Shown: in pieces, positions 9,485 through 18,270 of the stretch
Position numbering within the stretch: the stretch's first letter is position 1
Layout of the letters: each line of letters starts with the position of its first letter
Assembly: GCF_002483205.1 (NCBI RefSeq)
Contig: NZ_DLHM01000003.1
Coordinates: 476,420-540,419 of the forward strand
Length of the DNA: 64,000 nucleotides
Direction of reading: 5' to 3'
DNA from: Flavihumibacter sp. UBA7668
GTDB taxonomy: Bacteria > Bacteroidota > Bacteroidia > Chitinophagales > Chitinophagaceae
Notes under the pieces: generated by a model
Databases searched by the model: none
What the model saw: the letters and a program-made list of their open reading frames with translations, nothing else
Told to the model about the DNA's origin: nothing
Program-made: the position numbers and the translations under genes

Positions 9485-9718
9485 TCCATATCCGGAACTT
9501 AAAGGCTGTGGAAGATTCAATAACAGATCTGACGTACGATGTTCATACTATTCAATGGAACCGGAAAGCCGGCGGTTGAAAAAGGAGAAATCAAACCCTA
9601 TATCAGCCTGTTTGGCGGCTTCCCATTTCAGATCCGGATTGGTTCGGATTCCTCCAAATACGGCATCAGCACCTCCTGAAAATGTTGTAATATAGAGGTA
9701 ATGGAAATCGACTGGATG
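9485..9718 (-). pseudogene. SusC/TonB-dependent receptor remnant
   Basis: Read on the minus strand, this stretch encodes GGIRTNPDLKWEAAKQADIG, then FDFSFFNRRLSGSIE, a TAG stop (9548-9550), and in the same frame YEHRTSDLLLNLPQPLSSGY. The NPDLKWE...NRLSG...DLLLN pattern is the highly conserved C-terminal barrel region of SusC-like outer-membrane receptors. No start, plug domain or C-terminal strand is present nearby, and one stop breaks the frame. It is a fossil of a glycan or nutrient uptake receptor. Confidence 0.6.
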
Positions 9719-9757
9719 GCAGTTTTGATGGGTAAACTAAGTTTGCGCAATCGTGTA

Positions 9758-10372
9758 TTATAAATCCTTAATCAAACGAACATATAAGCCATGTCCCTTA
9801 TACATACCACATCTCATCATGGTTGCATTATCCCGATGCAGGCCCCTACCCCAAATATCATTCTGAATTGAATCCCGCTCGGATGAACTGAACAGATAGG
9901 TAAATTCATCCATCCCGGTAAAAATTCCTTCTTTACTTCGGTACCCACCAAGTAAAGAATAGATTAAGGAATCCGATATGATATATCTTTCCAGTTGAAT
10001 CCATTCTTCATTGGAAGGCACATGCCAGCCAACCGGACTAAAACCTCTTGGATCATTAATGGCATACCAGTTATAAATCTTCCCATATTTTTTCCCGGCA
10101 TGCCTGTCATTATTAAAATAAGACCATGCGGGGGTCTGGTTTTCTCCGGCCCTCAACCACTCTTCAGCTGATTTAGCCTCAGGGATGGAATCACCGTTCC
10201 GGAAGAATGCTCCGTCATAATTAGAAGCCATCATAATAAAATCACCCAACCTTATTTCAAGCGGATCTTTGATTGAATTAATATTGTTCTTTTCCCCGTT
10301 GCTTTGGCAGGCATTGAGAAATAGAGCCAGGAAAAGAACCCAAACTTGTGAGAGGTGATTAACTGATTTCAT
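9758..10372 (-). CDS. FISUMP-domain lipoprotein
   Basis: This 204-residue lipoprotein has lipobox LNAC at residues 19-22 after a hydrophobic signal. The body carries YGKIYNWYAINDPRGFSPVG and GWHVPSNEEWIQLERYI, and ends with GHGLYVRLIKDL. That arrangement matches the Fibrobacter succinogenes major paralogous (FISUMP) domain, common in secreted proteins of Bacteroidota. The role is unknown; the fold is related to formylglycine-generating/C-type-lectin-like domains. It is probably anchored to the cell envelope. No operon partner is evident, since the flanks are debris and a 186-bp spacer. Confidence 0.8.
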   Translation of the reverse strand: MKSVNHLSQVWVLFLALFLNACQSNGEKNNINSIKDPLEIRLGDFIMMASNYDGAFFRNGDSIPEAKSAEEWLRAGENQTPAWSYFNNDRHAGKKYGKIYNWYAINDPRGFSPVGWHVPSNEEWIQLERYIISDSLIYSLLGGYRSKEGIFTGMDEFTYLFSSSERDSIQNDIWGRGLHRDNATMMRCGMYKGHGLYVRLIKDL

Positions 10373-10558
10373 GACAAAAAGATAAATCCAAAACTTCCAA
10401 TAATTCCATTTACACTTGTAAATTTTCAGTTTTAAAGGGTAATTTTTTCTACATTAGCCAACCCCCTAAAGCACCTGCCACCCTCAATCGATAGTCGCAC
10501 TGTATTGGAATTCGGAAAATTGCTAACCAATTTTTTTTAACCCTACATGAATTATTGT

Positions 10559-11635
10559 TCAATTAACAACACGGCTAGCCTGAACAGCTAAATCAGCCAC
10601 CATTCCATCTATATCAATAAAACCGGTATTACTTAAAATAATAATTGTAAGGCCCGTCTCAAGAATATGAAAAAGCACTGATTGCGCTCCCATAATTTGT
10701 CCGGGTCTCTTTACAATAGTATACTTCTTATTATCAATTTCATAATCATTATAAACCCAAACTCCAAAACCATATTCTCCTTTCCCGGAAACAAACATTG
10801 AATCAAGTGAAGCCTTTTTTAGAATTTTACCACCAAAAACTGCCTTCGAAAAAATCAGTAAATCAGCACTTGTGGAATACATGGCACCCGCTGCATACCA
10901 ATTCTCCCAATATGCAGGCAGATCAGGTACTATTTTTTTCAAATCATCCCGCTTAAAATAACTGGAAGCTAATTTGTCTAACAAAATATGCTGAGATAAC
11001 AACCCTGTATTGCTCATCCGCAGAGGCTCCAGAATTCTTTGCCGCAAAACTTCTCCATAGCTTTTTCCAGACACCGCTTCAATAATATTACCTAATACTA
11101 TATAATCAGCATTATTATAATTAAACTCTGATCCAGGTTTGGCAACTACAGGTTCACTACAGAATTTCTCCAATAATTCTTTTGCTGTTCTGGGGGTTTG
11201 ATAAAGCGGAACACCATTTAGAACGGCACTTTCAACAGAACTGATAGTATCAATATTTTTCATTCCCGAACTATGGTTTAGCAGCTGACGAATAGTTATA
11301 GTCTTATCCCCTTTATAGGTTGGAATATATACAGGAATTGTCATATCAAGTCCAACTTTATTCTCTTCCACCAACTGCATTATCAAAACTGCTGTAAAAA
11401 ACTTAGTTATGGAAGCCACCTTGTATTTGGTATCTATTGAGCCTGGCTGTTTCCATTCCAAATTTGCAAATCCATAGCTTCTGTTAAAAACAACCTTATT
11501 TTCTCTTTCAATAAGAATAGTACCATTGAAGTTAATTTTTGAAGCAACTGCATCTATAAAATCCGAAAGTTTTTCTTGTGAAAATGCGAAGGAACCAACG
11601 TAAAGAAAAAACACAAAAACGATGATTTTTTTCAT
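10559..11635 (-). CDS. Serine hydrolase, beta-lactamase family, atypical third motif
   Basis: The 358-residue protein has a signal peptide ending near FAFSQ (residue 20). The catalytic SxxK is SITK (Ser75, Lys78), the second motif is YNN (173-175), and the RQLLNHSSGM loop is typical. The third motif, usually H-x-G in this family, appears as RPGQIMGAQS, so the His is replaced. The C-terminus is short compared with the other two family members in the window. The protein is probably periplasmic. Activity on peptides or esters is likely for the family, but the changed third motif makes catalysis less certain. Confidence 0.82.
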   Translation of the reverse strand: MKKIIVFVFFLYVGSFAFSQEKLSDFIDAVASKINFNGTILIERENKVVFNRSYGFANLEWKQPGSIDTKYKVASITKFFTAVLIMQLVEENKVGLDMTIPVYIPTYKGDKTITIRQLLNHSSGMKNIDTISSVESAVLNGVPLYQTPRTAKELLEKFCSEPVVAKPGSEFNYNNADYIVLGNIIEAVSGKSYGEVLRQRILEPLRMSNTGLLSQHILLDKLASSYFKRDDLKKIVPDLPAYWENWYAAGAMYSTSADLLIFSKAVFGGKILKKASLDSMFVSGKGEYGFGVWVYNDYEIDNKKYTIVKRPGQIMGAQSVLFHILETGLTIIILSNTGFIDIDGMVADLAVQASRVVN

Positions 11636-11663
11636 ACTTTAATTTAAGATTGACTTTTAAAAA

Positions 11664-12000
11664 TTATACAGAACGCAAACTCTTAACCGGATTACTCCAC
11701 GCAGTTTTCAATGCCTGAAAGCTTACGGTAAATAAGGCAATACCTACTGCCAGTATTCCGGAAAACACAAACATCCACCACGCCAATTCAATCCAATAGG
11801 CAAATGCCTGCAATCAAACATGCATTAAATAGGAAGCAAGAGGAAGTTACCTCCTTTATTACCCTCAATTCATCAAAAATATATAATACCATCAGCAAAC
11901 AGGTAGCCAACCCAACAGCCAACCCTATTATGTTGACCAATAAAAAGAGTTTATTTCTTTCGATTCCGCGGATTGCCAATTTCAGGTATATAGTTAGCAT
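11664..12000 (-). pseudogene. MacB-type ABC permease reduced to its N- and C-terminal ends
   Basis: The minus strand starts with MLTIYLKLAIRGIERNKLFL and the first membrane helix NIIGLAVGLATCLLMVLYIF, the standard N-terminus of MacB/FtsX-type permeases. After DELRV it runs into unrelated sequence. In another frame the extreme C-terminus then appears: AYWIELAWWMFVFSGILAVG followed by QALKTAWSNPVKSLRSV and a stop at 11664-11666. About 700 residues are missing. The intact paralogue at 13.9-16.3 kb has the same two ends, which supports the reading. Confidence 0.75.
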
Positions 12001-12118
12001 AAGTAAACATCAGGGAAAAATATGCCGGATTACAGTTAATTGATTTCTAATCAATAAGAGTGTTAACACCCGCAATGAATGTTCGATTTTGATACAGCAC
12101 TTGTGCAAATTTGATACA

Positions 12119-12222
12119 TTAAATCTGCAGCAATTTCCACTCCTGGGGCGTTTTACCAAACTCCTGTTTAAAAACTCTGTCAAAATAGGCCGGATCAGCA
12201 TACCCGCAATCCAGGGCTCCAG
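12119..12222 (-). pseudogene. AraC-family regulator, C-terminal fragment
   Basis: Minus-strand translation gives ALDCGYADPAYFDRVFKQEF followed by GKTPQEWKLLQI and a stop (12119-12121). This is the second helix-turn-helix of AraC/XylS proteins (consensus CGF.D.SYF.R.FKK..G.TP..YR). Nothing upstream encodes the rest of the protein. The fragment abuts, head to head, the receiver-domain fossil on the other strand. Confidence 0.65.
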
Positions 12223-12520
12223 AAATGAAGAGGCAGATCTCGAAGCTCTGGTCGTCAAAAATTCAAACGTCATATCCGCGAACAACGGTATGTTTTTGTA
12301 TTTGCAGCCAATGGAAATGAAGCAATGATCCGCTTGCAGTAGTGATAGTATCAGCCTATGGTGATATGGATAATATCCGTACCGCCATGAACCGTAGCGA
12401 ATTCGACTTTGTTACCAAACCGGTAAATTATGATGACCTGGAACTGACCATACTAAAAGAATCATTGCACAGGGCGGCGTCATCGACAAATTTATTGGCG
12501 ATTGTGCGATGGCTGTATTT
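12221..12520 (+). pseudogene. Fossil of a response-regulator receiver domain fused to a class III nucleotide cyclase
   Basis: Three frames must be joined to read it. NEEADLEALV (12224 on) resembles the start of a receiver domain. After a shift, RQKFKRHIREQRYVFVFAAN follows with GNEAMIR. After another, PLAVVIVSAYGDMDNIRTAM continues with NRSEFDFVTKPVNYDDLELT, giving the conserved Lys-Pro of receivers. A last frame change gives GGVIDKFIGDCAMAVF (12473-12520), the metal-binding core of class III adenylate/guanylate cyclases. The phosphoacceptor Asp region and most of the cyclase are missing. It is a decayed signalling gene. Confidence 0.65.
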
Positions 12521-12573
12521 ATGAAGAACATCACTTCTCTCCCAAAGTATCCATTGGAAAACAGGCATTGATT

Positions 12574-13050
12574 CTATTTAGGCACAAATTCATACTGATT
12601 GAGCAGATCCAGCACTACAGAACCACCCACCGAGGTCCTCTCCACTCTTTCAACAACCATTAATGTATTGGTTAATGTAACAATTCGAAATTCAAAATTT
12701 TCAAATCCACTACCTGTATATTGCACTTTGATAACTTTATTATCATTTACAAGTGCCCATCTGCCACGTAGTGTATCAATTCCATTAGCCGTTCCGGGCA
12801 CACAGGAACCTGCCGGCTCATTTTGAAATTCCCCATTGCGTTTATAAGTCCAAATCATATCGCTATAGCAACCACCCGGACTAAACCAATCATTGGAAGT
12901 CCCCTCTAAAGGTGTTCCCTGTAGCGGAGTTAATATCACCCTTCCCGTCATTTTCCAACTTTTGGAAAGTAATCCAGAAATTTGAGATCCCTCCTTTTTG
13001 CTACAGCCAAGTATAGCCAGGCAGAAAAATAAAGGCAATAGTATTTTCAT
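12574..13050 (-). CDS. Lipocalin-like putative lipoprotein
   Basis: This product of 158 residues starts MKILLPLFFCLAILGCSKKE, with lipobox ILGC. The body has the layout of small Bacteroidota lipocalin-like proteins: LLSKSWKMTG near the N-terminus, a central WTYKRNGEFQNEP strand pair, a GRWALVNDNKVIKVQY strand, and an EFRIVTLTNTLMVVE strand. These are predicted outer-membrane-attached beta-barrels of unknown ligand. An in-frame ATG ten codons upstream (13080) would spoil the signal peptide, so 13050 is preferred. There is no clear operon partner. Confidence 0.65.
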   Translation of the reverse strand: MKILLPLFFCLAILGCSKKEGSQISGLLSKSWKMTGRVILTPLQGTPLEGTSNDWFSPGGCYSDMIWTYKRNGEFQNEPAGSCVPGTANGIDTLRGRWALVNDNKVIKVQYTGSGFENFEFRIVTLTNTLMVVERVERTSVGGSVVLDLLNQYEFVPK

Positions 13051-13147
13051 TTTTTCAAAATTTGAGTGTATTGCTGCCAATTAAGTCTGATTCTTTGGTC
13101 TACCTTGTACAGTAAAATACCTGTGCCATTGGTAGTGAACCAGAAAT

Positions 13148-13924
13148 TTATTCAAAATCTTTTATCAATCCTTTCATTACCACAAACTTTCTGAAGTTAA
13201 TAGTATTTGTTTTGTCCATCCGTTTTCTGTCTGCTTCTTCCTTTAATTCTTCCGGAGTAAATTGTGTTATATAACAATTTAAAGCCACTATCGCCCTCCT
13301 TTCATCTTCTTCCGTATAGCTGATTTTTAGATTCACGTATTTTTCATCCATATAAGTTTCGGGATCTATAGACGCCACCCCTTTATTCCACGCAAAATGA
13401 TATAAGGCATACTTTTCTACCCAACCCTCCGCAAGAAGCAACTCTGTTACAGCAGCACCTACAACAATGTGCTCTGAATGATGTGTATCACCATCCGGAC
13501 CGGCTGTTATTATGATATCAGGAGCAAGTGCGGGAATTCTCACCTTTAACGAATCCTGAAACCGCTGATGCTCCCTAAAATAGTTACCGGTTCCGATTTT
13601 TGTATCCAGTCTTTCAATACCTAAAAAGATGGGAGGCTCTATGCCCAATGCCTTACAACCACATACAGACTCAGCCTTTCTTATTGTACCCAATGAATCT
13701 CCTGCCGGAATTTTTGTAACTCTTGTCCCATCCTTTCCATTCGTTGCTATTAGTACATAAACCTTGTTTCCAAGTCGCGCATATTTAGTGAGCACTTCGC
13801 TAATAGCCGTTTCATCATCCGGATGCGCTCCAATAAATAAAATCGTTTTTTTCTTTCCAATAACTTGTGCCTCACACTCCATTATTGAAAACAAAACCAG
13901 GGTAGCTAATAATTTATTAAACAT
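13148..13924 (-). CDS. PIG-L family N-acetylglucosamine deacetylase-like hydrolase
   Basis: This protein of 258 residues begins MFNKLLATLVLFSIMECEAQ, a signal peptide. The zinc-binding motif GAHPDDE follows at about residues 34-40, then a DGDTHHSEHIVVG motif in the second half that supplies the third metal ligand (HxxH type). PIG-L/LmbE proteins remove acetyl groups from GlcNAc-containing substrates. The exported form here may act on envelope or environmental sugars. The start codon lies 2 bp after the stop of the upstream MacB-type permease, so the two are probably co-transcribed. A longer in-frame start (14041) would overlap that permease heavily and was rejected. Confidence 0.85.
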   Translation of the reverse strand: MFNKLLATLVLFSIMECEAQVIGKKKTILFIGAHPDDETAISEVLTKYARLGNKVYVLIATNGKDGTRVTKIPAGDSLGTIRKAESVCGCKALGIEPPIFLGIERLDTKIGTGNYFREHQRFQDSLKVRIPALAPDIIITAGPDGDTHHSEHIVVGAAVTELLLAEGWVEKYALYHFAWNKGVASIDPETYMDEKYVNLKISYTEEDERRAIVALNCYITQFTPEELKEEADRKRMDKTNTINFRKFVVMKGLIKDFE

Positions 13925-13926
13925 GG

Positions 13927-16278
13927 CTATTCTGTTCTTAAACCTTTTACAGGATTCGCCATCGCTGCCTTTACTGCCTGAACACTCACTGTCAGAATAG
14001 TAATGACCAGGGCACCTGCAATCGGCGCAATAAAGATCCAAACCGATAACTCCATCCGATAGCTGTAATTCTGCAACCAGTTATTCAAATAATACCAGGC
14101 AATGGGGATGGCTATAAGACAGGCAATAAGCACCAGGCTCACCAATTCCTTCGACTGCATTTTCCAAAGATTAAACACCGTAGCTCCCAATACTTTTCGC
14201 AGGGCAATTTCTTTTGTTCGCTGTTCCGCAATAAAAGAGGCCAACCCAAACAAACCCAAACATGAAATGAAAATGGCAAGTACTGCAAAGAAACTGGCCA
14301 AACTACCAATCCGCACTTCATTGGAATATTTCTTTGCATATTCCTCCTCCACAAATTTATATTGGAATGGTGTATCCGGTGTATATTTTTTGAACACCCC
14401 TCCTATTTTGTCCAATGCATCAGCTTCAGGTACACCCTGCTTCAACCGGATGGTAATCACTCCCATCCAGCCTTTGCAAAAAAACACCGCAGGGTGCATG
14501 GGTTCATACGGCGATTGCGTCAGCATATCCTTTGCAATTCCAATCACCGTATACGCCTTTCCGCCATAGGTTACTATTTCACCCACAGGTGATGAAAGAC
14601 CTGTAGCGGCCACTGCAGTTTCATTGAGTATAACAGAACCCGAATCATTACCCCATTCTTTCGCAAAATCGCGGCCTTCTGTTATTGTCCAACCAACGGT
14701 ATTGCCAAAATCGGGTGTTACATTAACATCTCTGAAGTTTATATCCAGATTCGGATCCTTCCCCCTCCAATCCAGACTGTTATTATTGCTGAAATGTGAA
14801 GTCGGCTGAGATGATTCCGCCATATTCTCCACCACACCTGTTTGCAACAAATCATTTCGCAGAATGGTGTATTTTCCATACAATCCCTCGGTAAGTGGTG
14901 TGGATATCAGACTATTCCGGGAAAAACCAGTCGGGCGGTCCTTTGCAAATTCAATTTGCCGAAAAATTATAATGGTTCCAATAATTAAACTTACGGAAAC
15001 AGTAAACTGCACCACCACCAGCACTTTTCGCGGCAATGAAGCAAACCGCCCCGATTTAAAAATACCCTTCAACACTTTAATTGGCTCAAACCTCGATAAA
15101 TATAAAGCCGGATAACTACCCGAAACAATTCCTGTCAGAAAGGTAAATGCAAGTGCCAGTAATAAAAACAGTGGACCAACTGAGACAAGATTCATTTGTT
15201 TATCGGCCAAACTATTGAAAAACGGAAGCGATAATTGCACCAATACCAATGCCAGTACAAAAGCAATCAGAGCGCATAAAACAGATTCACATAGAAACTG
15301 CCCAATTAATTGACTGCGTAAGGATCCAACAGCTTTTCTTATACCTACTTCTTTCGCCCTTTTCTCGCTTCTTGCCGTAGAAAGATTTATAAAATTGATA
15401 CAGGCCAACACCAACACAAATACTCCAATGATCCCAAACAACCAGACAAACTGAATACGTCCGCCTGCAGCTTGGCCATTTTCAAATTCGGTGTACAAGT
15501 TGAGCTTTGTAATTGGGTGAAGCATAACCTCTTCTTTCACCTTCTCAATATGCGCAGTAGGGATATTTTTTATTTTTTCATTTATTGCAGCAAAATCAGT
15601 GTTTTGATTTAATTGAACATACAATACACCGCAGTGGTTAGACCAGCTGGTCTGTTTATTCATCCAGTTTTCGGTGTTCCCCCAGGGCAACAAAATCTTT
15701 GTTTCATAAAAACTGGAATTACGGGGTAAATCCTTATATACTCCCCCTATTTTCATCTCCAGTTTATTGTCCAGTTTTACTGTCTTATTTATTGGATTTT
15801 CCTCACCAAAAAGGGCCATTGCCATGGATTCCGCTATAAGCACCGTAGATGGATCCCTGAGTACACCCCTTTTACCCATAACCATATCGAACGTAAACAT
15901 TTCAGGAAAATCAGGCTCCACCCATCTTCCTGACACCGGTAGTTTACTATCTCCCACTGTTAGCGTATGCTCATTATCCCAGGAAGAAAGCGATACCCGC
16001 TTAAAATCTGCCGCATGAAGGGTACGCAAGGCCTCCCCTAATGGCATGGCAATGGTTTCATCGGTAGAGGTTTCTCCATTGGTGGTTTGGTTAAGAAATA
16101 CCTGTGCCAGCCGGTTATGATGCTGGTGATTTGAATTAAAAGAAAGTTCATCCCAGATCCATAATCCAACCAGCATTGCTACAGCAATACCTGTAGCCAG
16201 ACCGGTAATATTTATAAAGGAATAAACTCCGTTCTTCCATAAATGCCTCCAGGCTGTTTTTATATAGTTTTTAAGCAT
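13927..16278 (-). CDS. MacB/FtsX-type ABC transporter permease
   Basis: A 783-residue permease beginning MLKNYIKTAWRHLWKNGVYS with a membrane helix at about 20-40. A large periplasmic MacB_PCD domain follows, then a three-helix FtsX domain, and then a second PCD-FtsX half. The central EKRAKEVGIRKAVGSLRSQL and late EQRTKEIALRKVLGATVFNL are the paired cytoplasmic motifs that contact the ATPase. It ends with the usual MANPVKGLRTE tail. Proteins of this size occur in many copies in Bacteroidota; substrates are usually unknown. No ATPase gene is adjacent. It sits 2 bp upstream of the PIG-L gene. A deleted paralogue lies at 11.7-12.0 kb. Confidence 0.88.
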   Translation of the reverse strand: MLKNYIKTAWRHLWKNGVYSFINITGLATGIAVAMLVGLWIWDELSFNSNHQHHNRLAQVFLNQTTNGETSTDETIAMPLGEALRTLHAADFKRVSLSSWDNEHTLTVGDSKLPVSGRWVEPDFPEMFTFDMVMGKRGVLRDPSTVLIAESMAMALFGEENPINKTVKLDNKLEMKIGGVYKDLPRNSSFYETKILLPWGNTENWMNKQTSWSNHCGVLYVQLNQNTDFAAINEKIKNIPTAHIEKVKEEVMLHPITKLNLYTEFENGQAAGGRIQFVWLFGIIGVFVLVLACINFINLSTARSEKRAKEVGIRKAVGSLRSQLIGQFLCESVLCALIAFVLALVLVQLSLPFFNSLADKQMNLVSVGPLFLLLALAFTFLTGIVSGSYPALYLSRFEPIKVLKGIFKSGRFASLPRKVLVVVQFTVSVSLIIGTIIIFRQIEFAKDRPTGFSRNSLISTPLTEGLYGKYTILRNDLLQTGVVENMAESSQPTSHFSNNNSLDWRGKDPNLDINFRDVNVTPDFGNTVGWTITEGRDFAKEWGNDSGSVILNETAVAATGLSSPVGEIVTYGGKAYTVIGIAKDMLTQSPYEPMHPAVFFCKGWMGVITIRLKQGVPEADALDKIGGVFKKYTPDTPFQYKFVEEEYAKKYSNEVRIGSLASFFAVLAIFISCLGLFGLASFIAEQRTKEIALRKVLGATVFNLWKMQSKELVSLVLIACLIAIPIAWYYLNNWLQNYSYRMELSVWIFIAPIAGALVITILTVSVQAVKAAMANPVKGLRTE

Positions 16279-16434
16279 GGCTTTAGTTTTAGCGCAGATT
16301 TGTGGAAACAAATCCTTCAATAGCTATACCTATTCTTATTTCTATTGATTATCAATAAATTAGTAAAATCCATAAATGAACACTCTGTACGTTATTAGTA
16401 CAGAAATGTTCGGATTTATTACAAAAAACTTCGT

Positions 16435-17058
16435 TCAGGAAGGATTTTCTACTGATTTTATTGAATTAAAATCTTCATATCTGGTAAAATACTCCAGGCC
16501 TAAAACCAACAGAATAGAGGTTATAACGTATACTTTCTGCAGTATCACTGACCACTCCGTATAACCAAAACCATAAAAGAAAAAGAAACAGTAATAGATT
16601 AACAAACAGAGAATACAGCAAAATTTAAAAAAATGAAGTTTTGACATTAGGACGAAAACCGTAATACCAAATAAACCTAACAAGGTTAAAATAATTGAAA
16701 ATGTTCCCAGGTCATGTAAGGGTGTTGCAATTAAAAAAATTAACAACAGGTTGAAAAACCCTATAAATTGTAAAACAGCAGACCATATTTTCGAAGAGAT
16801 CTTTTTTGACATATTGATAAAAAAAAGTCCATACCCAACTGAATGAAATACCATTCCGATTACTGCCCAAATTCTGCCAGGATTTTCGGAACCATTCATA
16901 GCTTTTGGAGAAAACAGGTTGCTTAGGTAATTTTTTGACCAGTCAAACCCTATGGAATTTTGGTCAACAATGGAGCCTCCCGGATATAATAAAGCAGCAA
17001 CTACAATCAAAACCACAGAAATGACCAAGCTTATTAAAACCGAATATTTTTTTATCAT
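16435..17058 (-). CDS. DUF998-like six-helix membrane protein
   Basis: This 207-residue protein has about six hydrophobic helices. The first loop contains LYPGGSIVDQNSIGFDWSKN and YLSNLFSPKAMNGSENPGR, the conserved first-loop pattern of DUF998-like bacterial membrane proteins. No catalytic motif is known for this group. The rest is highly hydrophobic, with a basic-aromatic C-terminus (YFTRYEDFNS). It lies just downstream of a PhnB-like gene on the same strand (37 bp gap), so the two may form an operon. The function is unknown. Confidence 0.65.
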   Translation of the reverse strand: MIKKYSVLISLVISVVLIVVAALLYPGGSIVDQNSIGFDWSKNYLSNLFSPKAMNGSENPGRIWAVIGMVFHSVGYGLFFINMSKKISSKIWSAVLQFIGFFNLLLIFLIATPLHDLGTFSIILTLLGLFGITVFVLMSKLHFFKFCCILCLLIYYCFFFFYGFGYTEWSVILQKVYVITSILLVLGLEYFTRYEDFNSIKSVENPS

Positions 17059-17094
17059 TAAAATTTATTGTTCAAAATTCTGAACTTCAACACT

Positions 17095-17562
17095 TTATTT
17101 AAGTTCTGAAAGTATTAGTTTCTTCTGTTTAAATGTATTCTTCATTGCCTTTTCTCTAACCTGAGCATCCTCACTGTTTATCAATTCAAAATATTCATCT
17201 GGAACTACCTGCCAGGATAAACCATATTTATCTTTACACCAGCCACAGGAGCTTTCTACTCCGCCATTTGAAGTCAGCGCCTCCCAATAATAATCCACTT
17301 CAGCCTGGTCTTTACAATTTATTACAAATGAAACTGACTCATTAAATTTGAAAAAAGGACCAGCTGCTAAAATGCTGAATTCGACCCCATTAATTTCAAT
17401 AATAGCAGTTTCAAAATCGCCCCCTCCTGCTTCAGGTGGATTTTTGTACTGGCGATGTTCTTTCAATTTACCCTCCCTGAAAATAGAAAGGTAATAATCA
17501 ACCACTGCTTTGGCATCCGTTGTCTCCACCCAGATACACGGTGTTATTTTTTGCGCATTCAT
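17095..17562 (-). CDS. PhnB-like VOC-fold protein
   Basis: This 155-residue protein begins MNAQKITPCIWVETTDAKAV with VDYYLSIFREGKL next, the PhnB-type opening for proteins that carry the pattern ITPCLWF. The later SFVINCKDQAEVDYYWEAL and WCKDKYGLSWQVVP motifs complete the VOC fold. It is cytosolic. Some relatives are annotated as epoxide or glyoxalase-like enzymes, but no reaction is established. It is divergent from the PhnB-like protein at 3.8 kb and probably belongs to a different subfamily. The DUF998-like gene follows it. Confidence 0.85.
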   Translation of the reverse strand: MNAQKITPCIWVETTDAKAVVDYYLSIFREGKLKEHRQYKNPPEAGGGDFETAIIEINGVEFSILAAGPFFKFNESVSFVINCKDQAEVDYYWEALTSNGGVESSCGWCKDKYGLSWQVVPDEYFELINSEDAQVREKAMKNTFKQKKLILSELK

Positions 17563-17651
17563 ACAGATAACTAATATACTAATTATACTTCATATATAAT
17601 AGTACAATGAAGCATGAATCCTTACATTTTTGTACTGTAAAGTACCTTCCC

Positions 17652-18176
17652 TCAGCAACCCTTATTCTTGCTAAAGTCACGTTTAAAAAGAACCTGTTTT
17701 TTTAGCGCAATATAGTCGCCTGATAGAATCAAATAGGGATGATTGGGTGAATACCCGGCACTGCGACTTTTTACAATTATTTTGTCGTTCACTTGCAGAT
17801 TTTGCAACTGCTGAAACTCACTTGGAACAAATTGCATCATGTATTCTTCGCCCTGAATTCGGACTATCAGCCATTTGGGTCCGGATGATTTAGCGTTTTC
17901 GCGCTGGAAAGTCACAGAGCTTACCACGGCTTCCATTTCGGAGAAAGTATTTATTTCCCTTTTTATTTTATCAAAACTGGCATGCACTTTTTTGCCTGCG
18001 GGGGAAAGTTCCCATTCCTTGTACCTTATACCGTCTGGAGAAGCCTCCCATTTTTTCGTCTCCTGAAGGTTGGATGCCTTCGTTTCATTTTTAGATCCCC
18101 GATTTGCAAATACCAGTCCGCTTAGCACAGCAAGCGATACGACGAGCACATAAATTTTTCTTTGAGTATATTTCAT
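17652..18176 (-). CDS. Hypothetical exported or membrane-anchored protein
   Basis: This protein of 174 residues has one N-terminal hydrophobic segment (YVLVVSLAVLSGLVFA), either a signal peptide or an anchor. The rest is basic and polar, with a KWEASPDGIRYKEWELSPAG segment followed by GKKVHASFDKIKREI. The C-terminal half (VTFQRENAKSSGPKWLIVRI, VNDKIIVKSRSAGYSPNHPY) resembles a small beta-barrel, but I do not recognise a family. A Bacteroidota-type -7 box (TAGCTTTG, plus strand 18195-18202) lies 18 bp upstream of the start codon. Confidence 0.55.
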   Translation of the reverse strand: MKYTQRKIYVLVVSLAVLSGLVFANRGSKNETKASNLQETKKWEASPDGIRYKEWELSPAGKKVHASFDKIKREINTFSEMEAVVSSVTFQRENAKSSGPKWLIVRIQGEEYMMQFVPSEFQQLQNLQVNDKIIVKSRSAGYSPNHPYLILSGDYIALKKQVLFKRDFSKNKGC

Positions 18177-18270
18177 ATACTATAATTTATACGGCAAAGC
18201 TAGTCAGAGATTCGGCGGATGGTGTGATTTGGGTTGTAATTAAAAATGTAAACAATGTAAATTTTAGAAA

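Noticed and set aside
12342..12524. A 60-residue CDS with receiver-like sequence
   Set aside because: It is the middle part of a frameshifted receiver-cyclase gene; the start is an internal GTG and both neighbouring parts lie in other frames.
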